From: Alkalinema pantanalense
GTDB taxonomy: Bacteria > Cyanobacteriota > Cyanobacteriia > Leptolyngbyales > Leptolyngbyaceae
Assembly: GCF_050753345.1 (NCBI RefSeq)
Contig: NZ_JBLZFX010000003.1
Location: forward strand, 62,001 to 126,000
DNA length: 64,000 bases
Reading direction: 5' to 3'
Positions 27,365-36,687 of this stretch are shown here, piece by piece. Below the pieces are notes generated by a model. That model did not search any database. It saw only the letters and a list, made by a program, of their open reading frames with translations, and had not been told where the DNA came from. The translations under genes were made by a program, and so were the position numbers. Within the stretch, counting starts at the first letter, position 1. Each line of letters starts with the position of its first letter.

Positions 27365-27806
27365 CCTTTGGGCAATAACCCATGATGTAGAGGCACAATA
27401 CGAGTCATCTCGTAGATTGATTAAGTCTTCTATTCCAAGAACGATCGCTGTGAGAGCGATCGTTCTGCATTTTTAGCAAACATTAAATTTTATGGAACTT
27501 TCTGTGGGGTTTCTGGTGAATTGGGATCGTTAGAAGTTTGTGTGATCGCCTCAACCTGCGGTTTACGTCCTATCAATCCACAAAACCCTAGCAATCTTTC
27601 TATGAAGTTCTGTAAAACTTGAAGAAGTACTGCAATTTTTTAGCCTTTCGTTTCTGAGTGTTTAGAATTTTCCTAACAGGCGGTAAAAGCTTGTTATAGA
27701 TTGCAACTTAACTATTAGCGGGTAGATCGATCTCAACTGCAAGCTAAGGCTTTTCCAATGCGGATTCTCTACTGCTAATAGGCTCACATCGAACCCGAAG
27801 ACTCCC
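27365..27806. other. intergenic region between ndhF and ndhD
   Basis: 442 bases, AT-rich after the terminator at 27438-27466. It presumably holds the ndhD promoter. I see no other structured element. Confidence 0.4.
27438..27475 (+). terminator. Rho-independent terminator after ndhF
   Basis: A perfect 12-bp stem AGAACGATCGCT/AGCGATCGTTCT with a 5-base loop is followed by GCATTTTT. The stem contains a HIP1-like GATCG core on each arm. Confidence 0.75.
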
Positions 27807-29399
27807 ATGTTGACAGCTAACTTTCCCTGGCTGACGACAATCATTTTGTTTCCGATCACGGCCTCGCTGCTGATCCCCTTCATCCCAGACAAAGACGGTA
27901 AAACTGTCCGCTGGTATGCATTGATTGTCGGGCTGATTGATTTCATATTGACCGTCGCAGCCTTCTACCTGGGGTTCGACCTCAATAATCCAGACCTGCA
28001 ACTCTTCGAGCGCTATGCTTGGGTACCGCAACTGGATCTCAACTGGTCGGTGGGAGCGGATGGCCTGTCCATGCCCCTAATTCTGCTGACAAGCTTCATC
28101 ACCACCTTGGCCATTCTGGCGTCTTGGCCCGTCAGCTTTAAGCCCAAGCTGTTTTATTTCCTCATGCTCATCATGTACGGCGGCCAAATCATGGTGTTTG
28201 CCGTGCAGGATATGCTGTTATTTTTCCTGGCTTGGGAAATGGAGTTGATTCCCGTTTACCTTATGCTCTCCATCTGGGGTGGGAAAAAACGACTCTACGC
28301 AGCTACTAAATTTATTCTCTATACGGCAGGCGGATCCCTTTTTATTTTGGTCGCTGCCCTCGCGATGGCCTTTTATGGCGATACGGTTACCTTTGATATG
28401 CGATCGCTGATGGCGAAAGACTTTCCGGTTAATTTCCAACTGTGGATGTACGGGGCCTTTCTAATTGCCTACGCGGTCAAACTGCCGATTATTCCCCTGC
28501 ACACTTGGCTACCTGATGCCCACGGGGAGGCAACGGCCCCCGTTCACATGTTGTTAGCGGGCATTCTGCTCAAAATGGGCGGTTATGCGATCGTCCGCAT
28601 GAATGCAGAAATGCTACCCGGTGCCCATGGCATTATTGCCCCGGTGCTCGTCATTCTAGGGGTAGTGAATATCATCTACGCTGCCCTGACCTCCTTTGCC
28701 CAGCGCAACCTCAAACGCAAGATTGCCTATTCCTCCATCTCCCATATGGGATTTGTAACGATCGGGATCGCTTCTTTTACCGATTTGGGCTTAAGTGGGG
28801 CTGTGTTGCAAATGGTTTCCCACGGATTAATCGGAGCCAGCCTCTTCTTCTTAGTTGGAGCAACCTACGATCGTACCCACACCCTGATGCTGGACGAAAT
28901 GGGCGGTGTAGGTCAAAAAATGCCGAAAATTTTCTCCATGTTCACGGCTTGTTCCTTAGCATCCTTGGCCTTACCTGGGATGAGCGGATTTGTGGCGGAA
29001 CTCATGGTCTTCGTCGGCTTTGCCACCAGTGATGCCTACTCACTAACCTTCCGCATCATCATTGTTCTTCTCGCTGCGATCGGGGTGATTTTGACCCCCA
29101 TTTACCTCCTCTCCATGCTGCGGGAGATTTTCTATGGACCAGAAAACAATGAACTGGTCTCCCACCAAGTGCTAATTGATGCTGAACCTCGGGAAGTCTT
29201 TATCATTGCTTGCTTGCTCGTACCAATCATCGGCATTGGCTTTTATCCCAAGCTATTGACCCAAATTTACGATTCCAAAACAGTGCAACTGACCGAAAAA
29301 CTCCGGAGCAATGTACCCGCCTTAGCCCAAGGGGCCAGCCAGGAACCCTTAGCTTTGCGAGAAGCGATCGTTCAACCTGCGCCCGTTGTCCTTCAGTAG
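27807..29399 (+). CDS. ndhD: NAD(P)H-quinone oxidoreductase subunit 4 (NdhD1)
   Basis: A 530-residue membrane subunit homologous to complex I NuoM, pumping protons in NDH-1. Typical segments are FFLAWEMELIPVYLMLSIWG (with the conserved Glu), LPDAHGEATAPVHMLLAGIL, SSISHMGFVTIGIASF and TACSLASLALPGMSGFVAEL. Fourteen or so hydrophobic spans are expected. It follows ndhF on the same strand after a terminator, so it may use its own promoter. A terminator-like hairpin follows the stop. The close pairing with ndhF1 argues for the NdhD1 (NDH-1L) form. Confidence 0.95.
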   Translation: MLTANFPWLTTIILFPITASLLIPFIPDKDGKTVRWYALIVGLIDFILTVAAFYLGFDLNNPDLQLFERYAWVPQLDLNWSVGADGLSMPLILLTSFITTLAILASWPVSFKPKLFYFLMLIMYGGQIMVFAVQDMLLFFLAWEMELIPVYLMLSIWGGKKRLYAATKFILYTAGGSLFILVAALAMAFYGDTVTFDMRSLMAKDFPVNFQLWMYGAFLIAYAVKLPIIPLHTWLPDAHGEATAPVHMLLAGILLKMGGYAIVRMNAEMLPGAHGIIAPVLVILGVVNIIYAALTSFAQRNLKRKIAYSSISHMGFVTIGIASFTDLGLSGAVLQMVSHGLIGASLFFLVGATYDRTHTLMLDEMGGVGQKMPKIFSMFTACSLASLALPGMSGFVAELMVFVGFATSDAYSLTFRIIIVLLAAIGVILTPIYLLSMLREIFYGPENNELVSHQVLIDAEPREVFIIACLLVPIIGIGFYPKLLTQIYDSKTVQLTEKLRSNVPALAQGASQEPLALREAIVQPAPVVLQ

Positions 29400-29996
29400 G
29401 TTTGATGTACTTTAGTCAGTTTGATGTCCTTCAGTAGGTTTCATCAATTTGAGAAAGAGGATGATGTTCTCATCCTCTTTACTTTTAGGCTGAATCACGT
29501 AAGTTCTACCAACAAGCGTGGCCCTCACAAAATCCCCTATCCTGTTCACTTGCGGGGGTCGAGGGACTCTATCCCCCGACAAAGCAGGGGGCATCGATCA
29601 GTTCCCTAATTTCTGCTGCGAAGCAGACCCGACGATCGATCTACCCCACGAATTTATCAACCTGATGTTAATCAGGTTTGGACATAAGCTGGCGTTCTCT
29701 AACTAGCAACTGGCTAGTTACCCCCAAGGGTGGCACCTTATTTATTCAAGTCGGTTTAATTCAAGTCGGGATCAAAGTCTGAATTGGAGACTCTGTTGTG
29801 AGGAGAAGAAGACTTTCCAGGAAGGCTGTTACAAAGTTCAAGAAATTGGCAAGACTATACAATAAGGGATCTTGGCTAGGGAATCTCAACTATGGGCTAC
29901 TCTAGCACTAGTGCCTTTCGGTTGAATCACTAGGATAGATAGATGGACGGATCAGGCTTAGACCTGATTCCAGTGTTGCCAAGGAGAAAGACTGTA
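29400..29996. other. intergenic region after ndhD
   Basis: 597 bases. It starts with the ndhD terminator (29454-29487). Near 29659-29678 an 8-bp hairpin AACCTGAT/ATCAGGTT with loop GTTA occurs, and two direct copies of ATTCAAGTCGG lie about 17 bases apart near 29741-29769. Short ORFs overlap these repeats and do not look coding. The distal part carries the leader of the response-regulator gene. Confidence 0.4.
29454..29487 (+). terminator. Rho-independent terminator after ndhD
   Basis: A perfect 11-bp stem AAAGAGGATGA/TCATCCTCTTT with loop TGTTC is followed by ACTTTTA. Confidence 0.75.
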
Positions 29997-30959
29997 ATGG
30001 AATATACAATTCCAGACCTAGAGAGCGTCAGTCGCCAATTCATGAACCTCGATCGGCCTAAAAAGGCCAAGATGCTTGTAGTTGACGATGAGCCCGATAA
30101 CTTAGATTTGCTGTATCGCACCTTTCGCCGCGATTTTCAGGTTCTCAAGGCAGAAAGTGGAATCAAAGCCCTCGAAGTCCTAGCTCGTGAAGGAGAAGTT
30201 GCTGTTATTATCTCTGACCAAAGAATGCCAGAGATGAAAGGGACAGAATTTCTCAGTCGCACAGTACCGGAATTTCCCGATACCGTTCGGATCATCCTCA
30301 CGGGGTTTACTGATGTTGAAGATTTAGTTGAAGCGATTAACTCAGGACAAGTCTATAAGTACATTACTAAGCCGTGGGATCCTGAAGAACTTAAAACTGT
30401 GGTACAAAGAGCCGCAGAAACCTATGAATTGTTAAAACAGCGAACGGAAGAACTCCGGCGATCGCAGGCTCAAACAGCTCTCCTTGCGACGATCGTTCGG
30501 GTCGCGCAGGATGCCAATAGCCTAGAAACCACGTTGGCACCGATCGCAGAAGCATTTTGTATGAGCTTTCATGCCGATGCAGCAGTATTGCACCTTGTGG
30601 ATAATGCAGTTCTGACAGAAGATAGCAGCCGATATAGCAGTTATGGCACCACTGAAAATTGGCTAGCTCAAGATTCCTTAGTCAAAGCAGCAATGTCTAG
30701 CGGCAAGATGCAAGTGGCAACAAATATTGCCGATGATGAAGCACTGTCAGCTCAGTCCCACTATGCTAGTTCAGGGATCCAATCTCACATTGTGGTTCCC
30801 ATTACCCTACGGAACGAAGTCTTGGCGGTGCTGTCACTGCACTGGCTTCAGCCCGCTAATCTTCGTCAAGATGAGTTGATCCTTTTACATCTATCTGCCC
30901 AGCAAGTTGCTTTAGCGCTGAGCTGTAGCCAATACACCCGCTTCTTGGCTCATGTCTAG
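29997..30959 (+). CDS. Response regulator, REC plus GAF
   Basis: A 320-residue protein. Residues 25-140 are a receiver domain (MLVVDDEPDNLDLLYRTF; phospho-acceptor Asp74 in VIISDQRMPEM; IILTGF; YKYITKPWD). A coiled helix follows (ETYELLKQRTEELRRSQ), then a GAF-like domain about 160-310 (LETTLAPIAEAFCMSFHADA, IVVPITLRNEVLAVLSLHW). There is no output domain, so it may act through protein partners. The first 150 residues closely match the REC-GAF-PP2C protein at 43870, so the two are paralogues. I start at the ATG at 29997 because AAGGAG lies ten bases upstream; an earlier ATG at 29943 lacks one. Confidence 0.85.
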   Translation: MEYTIPDLESVSRQFMNLDRPKKAKMLVVDDEPDNLDLLYRTFRRDFQVLKAESGIKALEVLAREGEVAVIISDQRMPEMKGTEFLSRTVPEFPDTVRIILTGFTDVEDLVEAINSGQVYKYITKPWDPEELKTVVQRAAETYELLKQRTEELRRSQAQTALLATIVRVAQDANSLETTLAPIAEAFCMSFHADAAVLHLVDNAVLTEDSSRYSSYGTTENWLAQDSLVKAAMSSGKMQVATNIADDEALSAQSHYASSGIQSHIVVPITLRNEVLAVLSLHWLQPANLRQDELILLHLSAQQVALALSCSQYTRFLAHV

Positions 30960-31106
30960 GGGTTCCATCTAGGGCAGCAAGCTAGTGAACCGATCAAGAA
31001 ATTTTGACATTTGTCAATGCATAGTGGTTGATTTAGCTGAGTCGGTTGTCTGGCTCAGATCTCTAGGATAATTTTGATTCTCCATCCACCCTAGATTGGT
31101 GGCAAT

Positions 31107-31173
31107 GACTGAAAGGGACGAACCCATGAGAAGTTAATCATTTCTCCCAGTTCATCCTTTTCAGTCCTTTTTT
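31107..31173 (+). terminator. Long imperfect terminator-like hairpin before cysK
   Basis: A 16-position stem with one mismatch and one G-U pair (GACTGAAAGGGACGAA against TTCATCCTTTTCAGTC), loop of about 28 bases, is followed by CTTTTTTT. It lies 147 bases after the REC-GAF gene and about 85 before cysK, so it is either the terminator of the first or a leader element of the second. Confidence 0.6.
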
Positions 31174-31256
31174 ATGCAATCCCTAGCCGATCGAACTTTT
31201 CCCATGGGCCGTCATGGCGCACAATGCTGATAGGGAAAAAACAGGTAATTTTCAGC

Positions 31257-32240
31257 ATGGACATCAAGAAAGGATTCGTTGGCACTGTGGGTAACACACC
31301 GCTAATTCGTCTGAATAGTGTGAGTGACGAAACGGGGTGCGAAATTCTAGGCAAGGCCGAGTTCTTGAATCCAGGGGGATCGGTGAAGGATCGCGCGGCC
31401 CTTTACATCATTGAAGATGCCGAACGCAAAGGCTTACTTAAACCGGGTGGGACTGTGGTAGAAGGAACCGCAGGCAACACTGGCATCGGGCTTGCTCATA
31501 TTTGCAATGCCAAGGGCTATAAATGCTTAATTATCATTCCTGACACACAATCCCAGGAAAAAATTGAGTTACTTCGCACCTTGGGGGCCGAAGTCAGAAC
31601 AGTTCCAGCCGTGCCCTACAAGGATCCTAACAACTATGTGCGTCTCTCTGGACGGATTGCCGCTGAATTAGATAATGCCATTTGGGCGAATCAATTTGAC
31701 AACTTGGCGAATCGCTTAGCCCATTATGAAACGACAGGGGCAGAGATTTGGCGGCAGACCAATGGGCAGATAGATGGGTGGGTTGCAGCAACGGGCACAG
31801 GGGGAACCTATGCAGGGGTTGCACTGTATTTGAAGGAACAAAACCCGCAGATCCAGTGCGTAGTAGCCGATCCCATGGGGAGTGGTCTGTACAGTTATGT
31901 GAAAACTGGAGAAATCAAGTTAGAAGGAAATTCAGTGACGGAAGGGATTGGGAATAGCCGCATTACGGGCAACATGGAAGGCGCTCCGATCGACGATGCT
32001 ATTCAGGTGCACGATCGCGAAGCCATTCGGATCATTTACCAACTCCTGCAACAAGACGGTTTATTTATGGGCGGATCTGTTGGCATTAATGTGGGGGCAG
32101 CGGTTGCACTCGCGAAACAAATGGGGCCAGGGCATACGATCGTAACAGTGCTATGTGATGGAGGCAGTCGCTATCAGTCCAAATTGTTTAACCGTGAATG
32201 GCTAGCATCGAAAGATTTGCTAGTAGAGGAGATTATCTAG
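31257..32240 (+). CDS. cysK: Cysteine synthase A (O-acetylserine sulfhydrylase)
   Basis: A 327-residue PLP enzyme that makes cysteine from O-acetylserine and sulfide. GNTPLIRLNSV opens the fold; NPGGSVKDRAA holds the PLP lysine; VEGTAGNTGIGLAH is the substrate-binding loop; ATGTGGTYAGV binds the cofactor phosphate; and the C-terminal CDGGSRYQSKLF is typical. I start at the ATG at 31257 (MDIKKGFVG), since the ATG at 31224 has no ribosome-binding site and adds an atypical leader. Serine acetyltransferase, its partner in the cysteine synthase complex, is at 59904. A terminator-like hairpin lies upstream at 31107. Confidence 0.92.
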   Translation: MDIKKGFVGTVGNTPLIRLNSVSDETGCEILGKAEFLNPGGSVKDRAALYIIEDAERKGLLKPGGTVVEGTAGNTGIGLAHICNAKGYKCLIIIPDTQSQEKIELLRTLGAEVRTVPAVPYKDPNNYVRLSGRIAAELDNAIWANQFDNLANRLAHYETTGAEIWRQTNGQIDGWVAATGTGGTYAGVALYLKEQNPQIQCVVADPMGSGLYSYVKTGEIKLEGNSVTEGIGNSRITGNMEGAPIDDAIQVHDREAIRIIYQLLQQDGLFMGGSVGINVGAAVALAKQMGPGHTIVTVLCDGGSRYQSKLFNREWLASKDLLVEEII

Positions 32241-32967
32241 AACAGACCGTTGGTTCATTCGTTACCGCAGACTTCCTTGCACAATTTCACCATATATTCA
32301 CTTTTGTGGAACATGATAAAAAAAGAACTCAAAGACTACTCGTTTACTGATTTACTCCATTAAGTTAGCAGGATAGTGTGAGCATTTAGCCTCTTCCTTT
32401 GAAGAGAAGTTTTGCTCACACTATATCACTGACTGAGGAGGAATAAGCGAACAGCAGGATTGAATTAGGACTGCCCAATTGCAATGCAATTCTTCTCCAA
32501 TTTGAGTTTAATGGATTTACAGCAGATTGCGTAACGACAAGGAACAGATACAAGGTCTGAAGCCTGTTCTAGCATGGGTTGCTGTATCAATCAGTCAAGC
32601 AAAGGGCTGTAATACATTACTCCACTTAGTTGTTAGGAGCAGATAGTAATGAACTCTCCATTCATCGTATTTAGCTTCTTACATATTGAGTTATCAGTTG
32701 GCTAGTCGTGTGTTCCTACAGTTTTTAGTAGTGCCTTCAACAATATTTTCAAAGTGTGATGAAATCGGCAATACATCTGCTTGAGCTTATTTTCTTAAGT
32801 GATGTCTTAGTTGATTTCTAACCTTGAGTCTAGCTACAGTGTTTTATCTATATTGCATTGTATCTATATTGCTGAAGTTCAACTCTTTAATTGATAGCTA
32901 AAGCAATTGAATTTCCTCTGTTCCCTGTCCTTCCACTATTTACAATTTACGATTTTGTTAGGTAAAT
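32241..32967. other. 727-base intergenic region with a composite hairpin
   Basis: No ORF of note. A composite inverted repeat at 32374-32423 (11-bp outer stem TAGTGTGAGCA, 6-bp inner stem CTCTTC/GAAGAG) is the only strong structure. The rest is AT-rich and probably includes the promoter of the DUF4388 gene. A small RNA is possible but not demonstrated. Confidence 0.4.
32374..32423. repeat. Composite inverted repeat
   Basis: Outer arms of 11 bases are perfectly complementary (TAGTGTGAGCA and TGCTCACACTA), and inside them CTCTTC and GAAGAG pair around CTTT. The folded form would be a two-tier hairpin. No T-run follows, so it is not a classic terminator. Confidence 0.6.
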
Positions 32968-33798
32968 ATGGGTTTTGAAGGTTCTCTCGCATCCTATTCC
33001 TTGGTGCAGGTATTTCGCTTCCTGCATCAACATCGTCAATCTGGGCTCTTGATGATTTCTCTAGATGACAGTGACGGCAATCATAACAGTCATAATCTAG
33101 GAATGAACACTACGGATCATTCCTGTTGCATCTGGCTGTCCTATGGGAGGATTGTTGCAGTTTCTGATGATCAGGAAATCGGTTGTTTGCTAGGAATGCT
33201 ATCCCAACGGCGTTGGCTCAGTCCGGCAACTATTGCACGACTTCAGCAATTTTCTAAGCTCGATCGGCCCCTTGGATTGTTTCTTAAATCAAAGGGCATT
33301 TTGCAAGCCGAGCAGATCAAACTACTATTCCACGCCCAAGTTTTGCAACGCATTGGGACTCTGTTTAAGTACCAATTAGGCTCTTTCAATTTTGTAGAAG
33401 GCGTAGAAGCTCCAGTGATGGAGATGACTGGGTTGAGTATTTCTTTAGCAGAAGCATTACTGCTGGGATTGCGAGTATTGCGCGATCGAGATTGGGCTAC
33501 GTTTGAAGATAAGTTACCCCGATCTACCTCTGCTTTGGCACGGTGCGAAACTCAAACGCATCCATTTGTCTTAGACAGTTTGGAACGGAAAGTTTGGGAT
33601 ACTGCATCGGGATCATTATCGATCGTGGAGCAGGCCAAGTTATTAAACAAACCCGTTGCTTGCATCCAACAAGTTGCCTATCGGTTAATCATCATCGAAA
33701 TTTTGAAAGAGATCACTGCTGAGGAACGCCTTGCAATGTCTCCGTCGCCCCAGTTTCAACCGACGCCCCCCCAACCATTTCAAATGATGATTGCTTGA
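32968..33798 (+). CDS. DUF4388 (PatA N-terminal-like) protein
   Basis: A 276-residue protein. Residues 1-110 match the DUF4388 module found at the N-terminus of PatA-type response regulators: GFEGSLASYSLVQVFRFLHQ, HRQSGLLMISL and a beta strand ending IWLSYGRIVAV. The second half is helical (LQAEQIKLLFHAQVLQRIGT, LFKYQLGSFNFVEG), as in PatA-like proteins, but no receiver domain follows. These proteins act in phototaxis, heterocyst patterning and other two-component outputs; the role here is unknown. Starts at ATG with AGGT upstream. It converges with the YgfZ-like gene. Confidence 0.75.
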   Translation: MGFEGSLASYSLVQVFRFLHQHRQSGLLMISLDDSDGNHNSHNLGMNTTDHSCCIWLSYGRIVAVSDDQEIGCLLGMLSQRRWLSPATIARLQQFSKLDRPLGLFLKSKGILQAEQIKLLFHAQVLQRIGTLFKYQLGSFNFVEGVEAPVMEMTGLSISLAEALLLGLRVLRDRDWATFEDKLPRSTSALARCETQTHPFVLDSLERKVWDTASGSLSIVEQAKLLNKPVACIQQVAYRLIIIEILKEITAEERLAMSPSPQFQPTPPQPFQMMIA

Positions 33799-33843
33799 TA
33801 TATCTGCTTGATATACCCATTGTCTACAAGCCATGGTGGATAG

Positions 33844-34893
33844 TTAGTTTTGTTTTGTACGAGTCAAGTAAGGCAAATCCAAAAGATCTACAACCTCCTC
33901 ACCGATCGAAACCCGTAATCCTGCTCCTCCTGCTTTTGTGCGAACATAAACCAAACCACGATAGGTACCTGAAGGCTCAGCAACAAGACTCGTCACTTTT
34001 CCAACTTTTTCTGCCTCGACACAGACTGGTGTTCCTAGGTCTACAGGTTGGGCTAGCTGCACCCCCCAAAGTTGTTGTTTGACGCCATTGTAGGTATCCA
34101 GTCGGGCGATCGTTTCTTGGCCGATATAGCAGCCTTTATTAAAGGAAATGAGGTGCCACAGCCCAGCCTCTAAGGGATTGTAGTCTTCCGTGAGCTCGTG
34201 GTTGATTGCAGGGCGGCCTTGCTGAATTCGTAGCTGTTCCCAACCTCGATCGCCTAGAGGAACGATTTTCATTTCCACTAACGCAGCCCATACGGTTGCT
34301 GCCATCTCTGATGACATCCATAGCGTATATCCAGGAATTGCCAAGCCACTCCCTACCGCAATTCGGATATTGCAGCCTGCGATGTTAGCTTGTCTATGTG
34401 TTCCATCAGATTGATCGCATAATTCAGGTGCACCAATCGCCGCTACGATTTCATGACTGGTTGGCCCAATTAGGCTAAACATTGCCGTTTGCTCAGTCAC
34501 ATCCGTCAGTTTGACTTTATCCGCAAAAAAGATGTAGCGATCGAGAAATTGCAGGACGCGATCGGTCATCTGGGGCGAGACGGTGAGAAGCACAGATTGA
34601 TCCAAGATGTAAGCCGTTGCAAGATCGATCGTGCGGGCGGTGGAGGTGATCAAAACGGTGTCGCAGCCTTCACCGGGTTGGCGTAGTTTGAGGGTATTGG
34701 TGCTTTGGTTGTGGAGGAAGTTGAGCCGATCGGAATCACTCACTTCAATGCGCCCCCAATGGCTACGATCGTAAAGCGCAACAGCCGTTTGGGCAGCCGC
34801 GATCGCGGTACTATCTTGGCCAAAGCTGACCGCAACCTGATCCTCGAAGCTTGCCCCTTGTTGGGTTTGTAATTGACGTAGATCTTGAAGCAT
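33844..34893 (-). CDS. ygfZ: Folate-binding protein YgfZ-like (GcvT fold)
   Basis: A 349-residue tetrahydrofolate-binding protein that supports repair of iron-sulfur enzymes. The diagnostic motif NKGCYIGQE is intact near residue 255, and SHWGRIEVSDSDRLNFLHNQ near residue 35 is the usual folate-domain entry. Family length is about 330. I choose the ATG at 34893 (MLQDLRQLQ); a longer frame to 34968 would overlap the upstream gene and lacks conserved sequence. The gene and its upstream neighbour are on the same strand, about 50 bases apart, and may be co-transcribed. Confidence 0.85.
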   Translation of the reverse strand: MLQDLRQLQTQQGASFEDQVAVSFGQDSTAIAAAQTAVALYDRSHWGRIEVSDSDRLNFLHNQSTNTLKLRQPGEGCDTVLITSTARTIDLATAYILDQSVLLTVSPQMTDRVLQFLDRYIFFADKVKLTDVTEQTAMFSLIGPTSHEIVAAIGAPELCDQSDGTHRQANIAGCNIRIAVGSGLAIPGYTLWMSSEMAATVWAALVEMKIVPLGDRGWEQLRIQQGRPAINHELTEDYNPLEAGLWHLISFNKGCYIGQETIARLDTYNGVKQQLWGVQLAQPVDLGTPVCVEAEKVGKVTSLVAEPSGTYRGLVYVRTKAGGAGLRVSIGEEVVDLLDLPYLTRTKQN

Positions 34894-34942
34894 GGGGCGT
34901 GACAGACTCCCGTAAATTATCCAAATTATCCACCTGTCAATG

Positions 34943-35491
34943 CTAGGGGACGGATGGCAATTGGGCAAACATTTCCTGGAGAATATATTTTGTTTTTTCG
35001 TCGAGAGTAATCCAGTCTACTTCGCCCTCTTCTAGAAGAGTGGTGTCTACTTCGACTAGGGTCGTCTTGGCCTGATCGCTGCCGTCGGTAGAACCGGGCA
35101 TAGGGCTGGTTTCGCGATCGACTTCATCGACTTTTCGGAAACAGATGCGGTAACACAGATCCCATAGATCCCAGATCTCAACTTGGTCACCGTGGCTGAG
35201 GTGAAGCTCGTAAATAATTTCTGGGGTAGGCAATTCTGCAAGAACGTCTTCCAGTTCTAGGATGCGATCGACCGATCGGGTGCCCTTCAGTTCTTGCTGG
35301 AGCAAGTCAAAGCGGCTTTTATCGGCTTCGGATACCCCGTCCGGCCAAACTAGGGTTTCGCAATAGTCGCCTTTCCAGTTTGAGGTTTCCAAAGATTTCC
35401 GCAAGTTGTCAATGAGGCGGATAAAAACGGGCTGCATCAAAATTTCAGCTTGGGTCCAGGCTTCTTGACTGGCAAAGGTTGGCTTTTTCAT
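34943..35491 (-). CDS. Conserved cyanobacterial hypothetical protein
   Basis: A 182-residue protein I cannot assign. It is acidic, Trp- and Asp/Glu-rich, predicted mostly helical and soluble (KPTFASQEAWTQAEILMQPV at the start; DEKTKYILQEMFAQLPS at the end). The start is the ATG at 35491, since the extension to 35581 runs toward the fmt promoter and looks noncoding. It is divergent from fmt and close upstream of the ygfZ-like gene. No motif suggests an enzyme. Confidence 0.65.
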   Translation of the reverse strand: MKKPTFASQEAWTQAEILMQPVFIRLIDNLRKSLETSNWKGDYCETLVWPDGVSEADKSRFDLLQQELKGTRSVDRILELEDVLAELPTPEIIYELHLSHGDQVEIWDLWDLCYRICFRKVDEVDRETSPMPGSTDGSDQAKTTLVEVDTTLLEEGEVDWITLDEKTKYILQEMFAQLPSVP

Positions 35492-35605
35492 GGGGGCTGA
35501 TCTAGACTCGCACCTGTTCACCGTACACCGGAGATGGGATAATCTGTACCCGTTTGTAACGTTTTCGCTACAATCTCCCAAGGTTCCAGCCCACAGGTTT
35601 CAACC

Positions 35606-36604
35606 ATGCTCAAAGTTGTCTTTTTTGGAACGCCTCAATTTGCAGTTCCGAGTTTGGAGGCATTGATCGCCCATCCAGACTTTGAAGTCTTGGCGGTGGT
35701 GACACAGCCGGATAAGCGGCGAGGGCGGGGAAATGAGTTGTCCCCTTCTCCGGTGAAATCGATCGCGCTGGCCCATGATCTGACCGTTTGGCAACCGAAG
35801 AGTATCAAAAAAGATGGGGAAACGCTGGCAAGTTTGCGAGCGCTGAATGCGGATATTTTTGTGGTGGTGGCCTATGGACAGATTTTGTCCCAGGAAATTC
35901 TGGATATGCCGAAGTATGGCTGTGTGAACGGCCACGGATCGCTGTTACCGAAGTATCGTGGGGCCGCACCGATCCAATGGTGCCTGTACCACGGAGAAGC
36001 CGAAACGGGGATGACGACTATGTTGATGGATATTGGCATGGATACGGGGGCGATGTTGCTGAAATCCCAATTACCGATTGAACTGTTGCAAAATGCCCAA
36101 GAATTGGCGATCGCATTGTCCCAACAGTCAGCGGCGTTATTGCTGGAAACATTGCCCCAGTTGGCCGCAGGAACGCTGGAACCGGAACCACAGGATCCAG
36201 ACCAGGCAACCTATGCACCGCTGATCAAGAAGGAGGATTATGGGTTGGATTGGGCTCGATCGGCGATCGAGTTACATAACCAAGTGCGGGGATTCCATCC
36301 CAACTGTGCCACGACGTTTCGGGGGGGGACGCTGAAGGTAATGGCAACAATCCCCTATACAACGGAGACAATCGCGCAATTACCATCGGATTGGGCCGCG
36401 ATCGGGGAGCAGGTGTTGGCATTGCAAAATCCTGCGGCGATACCAGGGACGATCGTGGGAATCATCAAAAATTACGGAGCCGTCCTTCAGACGGGAGCAG
36501 GATTGCTGCTACTGCGGGAGGTGCAGTTGGCGGGCAAACGGGCACAGTCAGGTTGGGATTTTGCCAATGGATTGCGGGTTCAGGTAGGGGAGTTAGTGGG
36601 TTGA
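35606..36604 (+). CDS. fmt: Methionyl-tRNA formyltransferase
   Basis: A 332-residue enzyme that formylates initiator Met-tRNA using 10-formyl-THF. FFGTPQFAVPSLEAL begins the formyltransferase fold, and the catalytic segment NGHGSLLPKYRGAAPIQW with DIGMDTGAMLL supplies the His/Asp catalytic residues. The C-terminal oligonucleotide-binding domain (VRGFHPNCATTF to GELVG) is full length. Starts at the ATG at 35606. The gene stands alone between the divergent hypothetical gene and the convergent sensor kinase. Confidence 0.93.
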   Translation: MLKVVFFGTPQFAVPSLEALIAHPDFEVLAVVTQPDKRRGRGNELSPSPVKSIALAHDLTVWQPKSIKKDGETLASLRALNADIFVVVAYGQILSQEILDMPKYGCVNGHGSLLPKYRGAAPIQWCLYHGEAETGMTTMLMDIGMDTGAMLLKSQLPIELLQNAQELAIALSQQSAALLLETLPQLAAGTLEPEPQDPDQATYAPLIKKEDYGLDWARSAIELHNQVRGFHPNCATTFRGGTLKVMATIPYTTETIAQLPSDWAAIGEQVLALQNPAAIPGTIVGIIKNYGAVLQTGAGLLLLREVQLAGKRAQSGWDFANGLRVQVGELVG

Positions 36605-36687
36605 GAAACGGCGGGTTAAAGATCGCTAGGTTGCACTCAACAGGTTGAAGATAGGTGGTTCGATCGTGTAGGCGATAGTTTATCTGT

